Part shown: one piece after another, positions 38,299 through 44,880 of the stretch
Position numbering within the stretch: the first letter of the stretch is position 1
How the letters are laid out: every line of letters begins with the position of its first letter
Assembly (NCBI RefSeq): GCF_000365305.1
Contig: NZ_CM001841.1
Location: 559,551 to 623,550 of the forward strand
Length of the DNA stretch: 64,000 nucleotides
Source: Dickeya dianthicola NCPPB 453
GTDB lineage: Bacteria > Pseudomonadota > Gammaproteobacteria > Enterobacterales > Enterobacteriaceae
Direction of reading: 5' to 3'
Notes under the pieces: model-generated
The model's input: the letters and a program-made list of their open reading frames with translations, nothing else
Told to the model about the DNA's origin: nothing
Databases searched by the model: none
Translations under genes and position numbers: made by a program

Positions 38299-39270
38299 AT
38301 GCCGCCAGACGATCGGGTTTACGCTTATTCCACCGTACTCATGGGGTCGCCCATCCTTCTCAAATTGTTTGAGCCGAATGAACATCTGGCCTCGCAGGTG
38401 TTTGGCCGCATTCAACAACTGGAGGCGATGTTGACCGTTAACCGGGCCGACTCCGAGGTCATGGACATCAACCATGCGGCAGGAAAGCACCCGGTCGTCG
38501 TCAGCCAGCCGTTGTTCAATCTGATTAAACGCGCCCGAGAGGTCAGCCTGCTGGACGGCAGTTGCTTTAATTTCACCATCGGACCGGTGGTCAAACGCTG
38601 GAAAATCGGTTTCCAGGGCCACAGCGTGCCACCCGCCGATGAATTGCGGGCATTACTGGCGCTGACCGACCCTCACCACGTCGTGCTTAATGCGCAAGAC
38701 TGCTCGGTATGGCTGGAAAACGCCGGGATGGAAATCGATCTTGGGGCGATAGCGAAAGGGTATATCGCCGATGTCGTCAGGCAACTCTTGTACCAGCACC
38801 ATGTCTATCATGCGCTGATCAATCTGGGCGGCAACGTGCTGGCGCTCGGCAGACCGCAGGGCGGCAGCCAGACGGCCTGGTCGGTAGGATTGCAAAAACC
38901 GTTTGGCGACAACGGCGAGCTTATCGGCGTGGTTCAGGTGGCGAACAAGTCGGTGGTGACGTCCGGCATTTACGAGCGTTATTTCGAGTGCGATGGTCGC
39001 CGGTATCACCATATTCTTGACCCAAAAACCGGCTACCCGTTGGATAACGACTTGCTCAGCGTGACCATCATTTCCGATGCCTCCATCGACGGCGACATCT
39101 ACACCACTCTGATTTACGGTCTGGGCGTGGAACAAGGTGTGGCTTACCTGTCCCATCTGCCGCACATCGAAGCCATTTTGGTCACCAAAGACCGGCGGGT
39201 GATTCTCTCTTCGCAGCGACAGTATGATTTTACGCTGTTGGATGCGGGGTATCAGGTGACGGCGATGTGA
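38299..39270 (+). CDS. Cytoplasmic FAD:protein FMN transferase (ApbE-like)
   Basis: The 323-residue product is an ApbE-family flavin transferase without signal peptide or lipobox, so it should act in the cytoplasm. It has STVLMGSPILLKLFE in place of the usual TMGT block, FNFTIGPVVKRWKIGF, the metal/FAD-binding DLGAIAKGYIADVV, INLGGNVLALG and HHILDPKTGYP. It is 70 bases downstream of the flavin reductase that carries a flavinylation motif, the same pairing as in Klebsiella, so that reductase is its likely substrate. Confidence 0.92.
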   Translation: MPPDDRVYAYSTVLMGSPILLKLFEPNEHLASQVFGRIQQLEAMLTVNRADSEVMDINHAAGKHPVVVSQPLFNLIKRAREVSLLDGSCFNFTIGPVVKRWKIGFQGHSVPPADELRALLALTDPHHVVLNAQDCSVWLENAGMEIDLGAIAKGYIADVVRQLLYQHHVYHALINLGGNVLALGRPQGGSQTAWSVGLQKPFGDNGELIGVVQVANKSVVTSGIYERYFECDGRRYHHILDPKTGYPLDNDLLSVTIISDASIDGDIYTTLIYGLGVEQGVAYLSHLPHIEAILVTKDRRVILSSQRQYDFTLLDAGYQVTAM

Positions 39271-39282
39271 CGGCGCGACGTG

Positions 39283-39864
39283 CTACGCTTCGCTCAGCAG
39301 CGCTTTTTGGGCTGCCGCGAGAAATTCATCTGACAACGGATCCCCGCCGGTCGCGCGGGCCAGCACCAGTGCGCCGATTAACAGGACAGACTGTGTCAGC
39401 GCCTGTTGCCTGCGCTGTTCTTCGTCTTGCGTATCGGAAAGGGACTCCAGTCTGTCCAGCATGGCTCTTACGCCATTGAGATACACCTCACGTACTGGTT
39501 TTTCTTCACTTTCCCGAGCTACATCACCGGCTAACGCAGTGATCGCGCATCCGTCCTTCACACCATCGCGGTGGTTGGCAGACAGGTAGTTTTCTACCAG
39601 CGTGCGCAGGTTGCGTTTATCTGGCTGTTGGCTGATCGCCTGCCACTGGGTACGGGAGTCTTCAAAGACCTTGCGGCTGGCGATAGCGGCCAGTTCATCC
39701 TTGGAGGCAAAGTGTCCATAGAAACCACCGTGGGTTAACCCGGCTGCCGCCATCAAATCATTCACGCTGACGCCATTCAGGCCACGTTCACGAAAGAGCT
39801 GCGAAGAAACATGGATAATTTCTTCGCGGTTTCGCTCCATCTGCTGTTTTGATACACGGGCCAT
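39283..39864 (-). CDS. TetR/AcrR family transcriptional repressor
   Basis: The 193-residue product has a TetR helix-turn-helix (EEIIHVSSQLFRERGLNGVS then GLTHGGFYGHFASKDELAAI) and a C-terminal ligand domain of the TetR_C_13/16 kind with CAITALAGDVARES. It is divergent from the SDR gene at 40343 and probably controls it. The stop lies 12 bases from the end of the convergent apbE-like gene. Specific ligand unknown. Confidence 0.88.
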   Translation of the reverse strand: MARVSKQQMERNREEIIHVSSQLFRERGLNGVSVNDLMAAAGLTHGGFYGHFASKDELAAIASRKVFEDSRTQWQAISQQPDKRNLRTLVENYLSANHRDGVKDGCAITALAGDVARESEEKPVREVYLNGVRAMLDRLESLSDTQDEEQRRQQALTQSVLLIGALVLARATGGDPLSDEFLAAAQKALLSEA

Positions 39865-39881
39865 TGCTTTCTCCTCATTAT

Positions 39882-39914
39882 CGGGCAGACATCATCACCG
39901 GGTAGACATCATCT
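39882..39914. promoter_or_regulatory. 17-bp spaced direct repeat upstream of the tetR gene
   Basis: CGGGCAGACATCATCA and CGGGTAGACATCATCT lie in tandem 18-50 bases before the TetR gene. They could be regulator sites or a small duplication. Confidence 0.45.
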
Positions 39915-39994
39915 TAGGGCATGAAAATATCAGACTCAATAGATGATGCTTTTCATCAATAACGATCAAGCGGTTCAGGCACGAGCGGTCGTAG

Positions 39995-40195
39995 ATTGGC
40001 GAGGCGAGCGCTGTCGCCATTTTGGGCTCAGACCAACCGGCTGACTCAATATACTTCGCCTTCCTCCCCAAACTTCGCCAGACAGCCTTCATTGTTGCTG
40101 GCATCAGTGTGGCGTTCAATTGTCTGTTTTTATTATTTTTTATGGCCGATGCCCTGGCTGGTGCCAAAAATACCAGCGCAGAGGACCTGCTCTGA
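39995..40195 (+). pseudogene. Possible C-terminal remnant of a membrane protein
   Basis: A frame without start codon, opening after a TAG at 39992, reads like protein: SIYFAFLPKLRQTAFIVAG then ISVAFNCLFLLFFMADALAG, and ends AEDLL stop. It contains one clear hydrophobic helix. It may be the end of a lost transporter gene between the TetR and SDR genes. I cannot name the family; chance is possible. Confidence 0.35.
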
Positions 40196-40258
40196 GATAC
40201 GTAAACTTGTGCTTCGACACAAAGCTGGTGTCTCGCATCCTTTCTTTTAAATGTTTAT

Positions 40259-40279
40259 TGACATTTATTATATATGTCA
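40259..40279. promoter_or_regulatory. Inverted repeat upstream of the SDR gene
   Basis: TGACAT-N9-ATGTCA lies about 65 bases before the SDR start. Spacing and position suit a TetR-type operator or overlap with the promoter. Confidence 0.45.
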
Positions 40280-40342
40280 CTGATCATCTATCTTTGCACG
40301 TACGACATCCATCTTCTTCACGCTGACATAAAGGACAAATGA

Positions 40343-41206
40343 ATGGATACGACTCCAGCGGTTCTCATCACTGGTGCCTCATCGGGGATTGGCGCTGTTT
40401 ATGCCGAACGTTTTGCGCATCGCGGCCATGATCTGGTGTTGGTTGCCCGTGACAGTACGCGAATGGACGCGCTGGCTGTTCGTCTGCATCAGGACTACGG
40501 CGTGACGGTTGATGTTCTGCCTGCGGATCTTACTCAACCTGACGAGCTCGCCGTGGTGGAGACGCGACTGCGCGAAGACAGTCATATCGGGATCCTCGTG
40601 AATAACGCGGACATGAGTATCGCTGGGAACTTCCTTGAACAGGCGACGAACGATATCGGGCGGCTTGTCGCGCTCAACACGGTGGCGCTTGTACGGCTTG
40701 CCAGCGCGGTTGCTCCACGGCTGGCGGCGGCAGGCGAAGGCGCCATCATCAATATTGGCTCAGTGGTTGGCCTGGCCCCGGAATTCGGGGCGACCGTTTA
40801 CGGTGCGACCAAGGCGTTCGTGCTGTTTCTGTCTCAGGGACTCAGCCTTGAGCTGGCTCCCTGTGGTGTCTACGTCCAGGCTGTGCTTCCTGCGGCGACG
40901 CGCACAGAGAGTGGGGAGCGCTCAGGCACCGACATCAATACGCTTCCTCCAGTGATGGAAGCCGAAGAACTGGTGGATGCCGCGCTGGTTGGTTTTGATC
41001 GCCGCGAACCGGTAACCATCCCGCCGCTCCACGAATTCGGGCAATGGGAGGCCTATCAACACGCCCGGCAAGCTATGCTGCCGGGGTTTGCGCAGGCGAA
41101 TACCGACGCGCGTTATCGACTGATGCATTCGCCGATACTGAATTGCGTCCGCAGCGCGCCGGTTTTATTTACTCAGGCAACAGACAGCCTGATGGTGAAC
41201 CAATAG
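40343..41206 (+). CDS. Short-chain dehydrogenase/reductase
   Basis: The 287-residue product is a classical SDR. It has the cofactor motif TGASSGIGAVYAERFA near residue 12, NNADMSIAG (the NNAG position reads NNAD), the catalytic serine in NIGSVVGLAP and the YGATK dyad with tyrosine and lysine near residue 157. An NADP(H) preference is plausible from the VARDSTRM segment. The substrate is unknown. It is divergent from a TetR repressor, a common arrangement for detoxification enzymes. Its last codons form the first unit of a 20-bp tandem repeat. Confidence 0.9.
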   Translation: MDTTPAVLITGASSGIGAVYAERFAHRGHDLVLVARDSTRMDALAVRLHQDYGVTVDVLPADLTQPDELAVVETRLREDSHIGILVNNADMSIAGNFLEQATNDIGRLVALNTVALVRLASAVAPRLAAAGEGAIINIGSVVGLAPEFGATVYGATKAFVLFLSQGLSLELAPCGVYVQAVLPAATRTESGERSGTDINTLPPVMEAEELVDAALVGFDRREPVTIPPLHEFGQWEAYQHARQAMLPGFAQANTDARYRLMHSPILNCVRSAPVLFTQATDSLMVNQ

Positions 41207-41250
41207 ACTTGATGGTGAATTAATAGACTTGATGGTGAACCAATAGACCA
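41191..41250 (+). repeat. 20-bp tandem triplication at the SDR stop codon
   Basis: GATGGTGAACCAATAGACTT occurs at 41191, 41211 (AATTAATAG variant) and 41231 (ends CCA). The SDR stop TAG is in the first copy, so copies two and three are downstream of the gene. Confidence 0.92.
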
Positions 41251-41258
41251 GATATTTA

Positions 41259-41351
41259 ATGACATCAAATAAACTCATCGCACTGATTACCGTCGCCTCA
41301 TCGAGGATCGATGAAGCGACAGTGGAACTGCTGGTACCGGCCGGCGATTAA
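41259..41351 (+). pseudogene. N-terminal fragment of a second SDR gene
   Basis: The 30-residue frame MTSNKLIALITVASSRIDEA then TVELLVPAGD resembles an SDR N-terminus in which TGASSGIG has decayed to TVASSRID. It stops after the first beta-alpha-beta strand. It is probably the remnant of another SDR gene removed by the integration or by deletion. From here to 41632 nothing else convincing is seen except a hairpin. Confidence 0.6.
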
Positions 41352-41561
41352 GGTAGTTCGGCGTAGTTATCATCAGTGCCAGAATATGTTGTGTGGTTAC
41401 TGTTTTACGAGCATGACGCATATTGATGAATCATTAAACGAAACGCGACCGGCTCCAGGTGCGCATGTTCCGGCCTGTGCTTTTCCGCGTAGTCATCGGG
41501 GGGAGAGTCAGCTCGATTTGGTTTTGTAGAATCTGTATTACTGATCGGATGGAGTTTCAGA

Positions 41562-41587
41562 AGCCCGCGAAAGCGGGTTTTTTGTTG
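41562..41587 (+). terminator. Rho-independent terminator upstream of the tRNA-end repeat
   Basis: AGCCCGC and GCGGGTT-type arms (AACCCGC complement) pair around GAAA, followed by TTTTTT. Confidence 0.8.
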
Positions 41588-41632
41588 TTCGAGCTTTACG
41601 GTAATAAAGTAAAGTGCTGCGACACTCGGCAA

Positions 41633-41738
41633 TAGATACAAAAAAGCCACCGTTGAGAGGTGGCTTAATTATATGATTTTAAATCTAAAATTTGGTGACC
41701 CCTGTTGGGTTTGAACCAACGACCAAGCGATTATGAGT
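41633..41738 (-). repeat. Outer displaced tRNA 3' end plus its terminator (att site of first element)
   Basis: 41693-41738 reads on the minus strand as the 3' half of a CAU-anticodon tRNA (anticodon loop, T arm GGTTCAAACCC, acceptor, CCA), most like tRNA-Ile2. It is followed by the tRNA terminator (GCCACC/GGTGGC, then a T run) down to 41633. The 5' half is missing, so this is an att remnant, not a tRNA gene. It repeats at 44701-44807 with about 90 percent identity. Confidence 0.9.
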
Positions 41739-41865
41739 CATAAAATTGGCATGTTTTTAATTGTTCGCTATTGTCTCTGTTTGTATTTTTAATTGTCTAC
41801 AATCAATTGGTTATGAAGTTATTTTTGTTTCTGATTGGTTCTCTCATTTCCCCATTGTACTATCC

Positions 41866-41923
41866 TTACCTGACCCATTACCTGACCCATTACCTGACCC
41901 AAAATGGGCATTGGGTCAGGTAA
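41866..41923. repeat. Arm-type integrase site array
   Basis: TTACCTGACCCA is repeated three times head to tail (41866, 41878, 41890), and TGGGTCAGGTAA lies inverted at 41912-41923. It is placed between the att fragment and an integrase gene, as expected for integrase arm-binding sites of an attP. Confidence 0.88.
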
Positions 41924-41948
41924 CGTTTATCCTCAGAAAGGTAACCTC

Positions 41949-42535
41949 ATGGCCGCTAATCTTACCGAGACTGCTATACGTGGATTGAAGACAAAAAGTA
42001 CGTCGTACTACGTGTGGAGCAACAGTGCTCAACGTGGCACCGGCAGGCTTGGCGTTAAGGTTCAGCCGTCAGGCAGCAAAGTCTGGTCATCGCTGATGTA
42101 TCGAAAAACAAGCGTGAGCACCTGATCCCGCTGACTGAATCGGCATTACGGGAATTAACCTCAGTGAAAGAGCTGACTAAGGAAAGTAACAGTCTCTATA
42201 TTTTCCCGCTATCGACCAACGGTGAGAGACCGGTACGCACTGATAGCCTGGCGCGTTCCATCATGCATTTCCGTGCTTTTAATCCTGAGTTTAAAGTTTT
42301 CACTGCGCGAGATTTACGCCGGACCTGTAAAACGCTGATGGGGGAGGCGGGGATCAGTAAAGAGATCCGTGACCGTATTCAGAATCACGCTTTAAATGAC
42401 GTCAGCTCGAAACACTATGACCGCTATGATTATCTGACTGAAAAGCGCAGGGCGCTTGAGATCTGGGAAGATCGGGTTAATAACTATCAACGGCAGCAGG
42501 AAAACAACGTTGTTAACTTGTTTGGGCGGAGGTGA
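41949..42535 (+). pseudogene. P4-type tyrosine integrase, internally deleted and frameshifted
   Basis: The N-terminal frame (MAANLTETAIRGLKTK, then YYVWSNSAQRGTGRLGVKVQ) is the arm-binding domain of P4-like integrases and stops at 42123. At about 42104 the next frame takes over with KNKREHLIPLTESALREL and continues through the catalytic C-terminus (FTARDLRRTCKTLMGEAGIS, IQNHALNDVSSKHYDRYDY) to 42535. About 200 residues between them are gone, including the first catalytic arginine region. The gene belonged to the older element integrated at this tRNA. Confidence 0.9.
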
Positions 42536-42539
42536 GAGC

Positions 42540-43154
42540 TTGGCGAAATATGAGCTTAATTCAGCAGAAGAGCGGTATCAGCCGGGCTCTGGAGACCTGG
42601 TGCTGGCTAATAAGCTGGGAATCATTGATGAACAGGAAATGGAGGCGCTGGAGTCTGGCTTGCTGCTGATGCTGTATGAGCAGCTATTTATTGAGGGCCA
42701 GCCGCCTGAGATGCTGGCTTTTGAGCACATCAGCAGGTGGCATCGCCAATGGCTGGGGAATGTGTATGACTGGGCGGGGAGGCTGCGTAATGCCAACCTG
42801 ACTAAAGATGGCTTCCAGTTTGCTGCCGCAGACAGGATTCCGCTTCTTCTTGATGGTTTCGAGAAGCAGTTTCTCGCTCGGTCTGGCGAGCTTAAATCTC
42901 TGGCACGTTCGGAGCTGGTCAATTATCTGGCTGAATGCCACGTGGAGTTTATTTTGATCCATCCATTCAGAGAAGGTAACGGGCGTCTGTCGCGACTGCT
43001 TTGCGATGTGCTGTCGGTTCTGTCAGGGAAGGGCTTACTGGATTACAGCTTATGGGATGAACACAAGGCGTTTTACTTCAAGGCAATACAGGCAGGCGTA
43101 TCAGGGAACTACAGTCCTATGATGCAGCTGGTGAGCGATATCTTGCCAGATTAG
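42540..43154 (+). CDS. Fic/Fido domain protein (probable AMPylase toxin)
   Basis: Fic proteins transfer AMP or similar groups to target proteins. The 204-residue product has the full Fic motif HPFREGNGRLSRL near residue 143 and the upstream Fido helices (FEHISRWHRQWLGNVYDWAG). The catalytic histidine and phosphate-binding GNGR are intact. I choose TTG 42540, which lies 8 bases after GGAGG and gives MAKYELNSAEERY. No inhibitory (S/T)xxxE(G/N) helix is obvious in the protein itself, so an antitoxin in trans is expected; see the gene at 43151. Confidence 0.88.
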   Translation: MAKYELNSAEERYQPGSGDLVLANKLGIIDEQEMEALESGLLLMLYEQLFIEGQPPEMLAFEHISRWHRQWLGNVYDWAGRLRNANLTKDGFQFAAADRIPLLLDGFEKQFLARSGELKSLARSELVNYLAECHVEFILIHPFREGNGRLSRLLCDVLSVLSGKGLLDYSLWDEHKAFYFKAIQAGVSGNYSPMMQLVSDILPD

Positions 43155-43309
43155 CGGGCGAGGCCAACGGCTTTCGCCTGTGCCTGATTTTTTTTGAGTT
43201 GCTGCTCAATTTTTTGCACAGAAACGCCGGTTTCGATCGCAGTTGAGCTGGCAACGGCGCGGTAGATTTGAGTTTTAGTGATCTGAGTATGCGCTGTTTT
43301 TTTTGTCAT
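43151..43309 (-). CDS. Small protein, possible Fic antitoxin
   Basis: The 52-residue product MTKKTAHTQITKTQIYRAVA continues SSTAIETGVSVQKIEQQLKK. The segment SSTAIET resembles the inhibitory helix of class I Fic antitoxins ((S/T)xxxE(G/N)), with Thr in the last place. Similar small proteins often stand beside Fic genes in enterobacterial mobile elements, by my recollection. Here the gene is convergent with fic and overlaps its stop by 4 bases. GAGG lies 8 bases before ATG 43309. Antitoxin function is inferred. Confidence 0.6.
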   Translation of the reverse strand: MTKKTAHTQITKTQIYRAVASSTAIETGVSVQKIEQQLKKNQAQAKAVGLAR

Positions 43310-43467
43310 GTTTAAAGCCTCATTTTGTTGCACTGATTCTAGTGTGGATAGGGATAGCCCGCAAGGCTGGTATCACTTGGGATAGCACGGTGAATGCCTG
43401 CATCGTTCACAGAGTAGCGCTGTACATCTCTCGATTTGAGATGATGATAATGTAGTCCCTCCGGTTT

Positions 43468-44307
43468 TTAGTACCACCGGCAATGAGGATCTCCGGCCAG
43501 TTTTTTCCGCGCATAGATAACAGGTGGCATATCACCCAGTGAGCTATGTGGGCGTTCCTCGTTATATTCTGTGCGCCAGTCTTCTGTGAGTTCGCGCACT
43601 TCAGACAATGTTCTGAACAGATACATATCGAGTATTTCTGTTCGTAGCGTTTTGTTAAATCGCTCGATAAATCCGTTCTGCATCGGCTTTCCGGGCTGAA
43701 TAAAATCGAGTATCACACCGTGGCGTTCTGCCCATTCGGCTAAGGCGGCGGCGGTGAGCTCTGGCCCGTTATCACTTCGTATAAAAGCCGGGTAGCCTCG
43801 TTCTGCGCTTAATCGTTCCAGAATGCGCACAACACGATGAGCCGGTATATTCAAATCAACTTCGATGGCCAGCGCTTCCCGATTAAAGTCATCAACGACG
43901 TTAAATAACCTGAATCGCCGCCCGTCGATCAAGGCATCACTCATAAAATCAACTGACCAACAGTGGTTCATTTTATGCGGAATAACCAACGGCTGTGGAT
44001 GCCTGTTAGGTAAGCATTCTTTCCCTTTGCGCCGAAGGTTGAGTTTTAACAATCGATAGATCCGGTAAACCCGCTTTGCATTCCACAGTAACCCTGCCTG
44101 TCGTAACTTACTGAACATAAGTCCAAAACCATAGGCCGGATACTGATGCGCCAGTTTTTGTAGCGCCTCGACTACAGGCAGATCCCGTGCCGTGTTCGGG
44201 CAATAATGCAACAGACTTCGATTGATACCGATAATCCGGCACCCGCGTCGTTCACTGGCCTGATGTTCCTTCATAACGTAACGCACCAGCTCACGCTTCT
44301 CAGGCAC
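43468..44307 (-). CDS. IS3-family transposase OrfB (DDE integrase core)
   Basis: The 279-residue frame has the rve DDE domain: the first aspartate in NHCWSVDFMSDAL near residue 117, the second in AFIRSDNGPELTAAAL near 176, and the glutamate in QNGFIERFNKTLRTEILD near 213. It ends DMPPVIYARKKLAGDPHCRWY. It is read in the -1 frame relative to OrfA. The codons before its GTG continue from the OrfA slippery site, so it is normally made as an OrfAB fusion by frameshifting. Confidence 0.93.
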   Translation of the reverse strand: MPEKRELVRYVMKEHQASERRGCRIIGINRSLLHYCPNTARDLPVVEALQKLAHQYPAYGFGLMFSKLRQAGLLWNAKRVYRIYRLLKLNLRRKGKECLPNRHPQPLVIPHKMNHCWSVDFMSDALIDGRRFRLFNVVDDFNREALAIEVDLNIPAHRVVRILERLSAERGYPAFIRSDNGPELTAAALAEWAERHGVILDFIQPGKPMQNGFIERFNKTLRTEILDMYLFRTLSEVRELTEDWRTEYNEERPHSSLGDMPPVIYARKKLAGDPHCRWY

Positions 44308-44309
44308 CG

Positions 44310-44576
44310 TTAAAGTTTTTTTGAAACAACATCCTTAAGAATTTCATGATCTAAGCTCAGGGATGCGTACATTTGCTTTAATCGGCGATTCTCTTCTTCC
44401 AGCTCTTTCATTCGCTTAATATCGGAGGACACCATGCCACCATATTTGGCTTTCCAGTTGTAATAGCTGGCTTCCGACACACCGTTTTCGCGGCAGACAT
44501 CCTTCACATGCCGACCACCTTCAACCTCTTTCAAAACCCGCAGGATCTGAGTTTCAGTGAAACGCACTTTCTTCAT
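44310..44576 (-). CDS. IS3-family transposase OrfA (helix-turn-helix)
   Basis: The 88-residue product begins MKKVRFTETQILRVLKEVEG and contains an HTH_Tnp_1 domain (VCRENGVSEASYYNWKAKYG) and a leucine-rich dimer helix (RMKELEEENRRLKQMYASL). Its end reads TCA AAA AAA CTT TAA; the A run is a -1 slippery site that leads into OrfB. A start 21 codons earlier is open but lacks a ribosome site. Confidence 0.92.
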   Translation of the reverse strand: MKKVRFTETQILRVLKEVEGGRHVKDVCRENGVSEASYYNWKAKYGGMVSSDIKRMKELEEENRRLKQMYASLSLDHEILKDVVSKKL

Positions 44577-44700
44577 GATGAGCCTCCGTTGGTTGTATTT
44601 TAACCAGAGAGCTCCATTACGCGGTAAGACTAAATTCACGGGGGACTACAAAATCGGTTTGACTCAAAAAACAGTGCGACACTTTTGAGACACTCACCAG

Positions 44701-44807
44701 TAGATACAAAAAAGCCACCCGCTAGTAGGTGGCTTAATTATATGATTTTAAAGCTAAAATTTGGTGGCCCCTGTTGGGTTTGAACCAACGACCAAGCGAT
44801 TATGAGT
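44701..44807 (-). repeat. Inner displaced tRNA 3' end plus terminator (prophage att site)
   Basis: 44762-44807 is a second copy of the CAU-tRNA 3' half (minus strand, with CCA end at 44762), followed by its GCCACC/GGTGGC terminator down to 44701. It borders the integrase gene of the P2-like prophage, so it is the prophage end that does not carry the restored tRNA. The intact tRNA gene is expected past the right end of the window. Confidence 0.92.
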
Positions 44808-44880
44808 TCCTACAATGATTATGCGAAATCAATAATTTACATTATTTATCAATGATATAGATTGCCATTATTTGCCAGTG

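Larger units (their letters stand above)
43451..44650 (-). mobile_element. IS3-family insertion sequence (IS407-like group), 1200 bp
   Basis: Two overlapping transposase frames lie on the minus strand inside ends TGTAGTCCCT (43451) and GGGGACTACA (44641-44650), giving the inverted repeat TGTAGTCCC. The flanks (ATAA left, AAAT right) do not form a target duplication. This suggests a later deletion or rearrangement at one end. The element is inserted inside the decayed first integrated element. Confidence 0.9.

Noticed and set aside
41693-41738. tRNA gene
   Set aside because: Only the 3' half with anticodon loop, T arm and acceptor end is present; the 5' half is absent, so it cannot be a functional tRNA. 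The same holds for 44762-44807.
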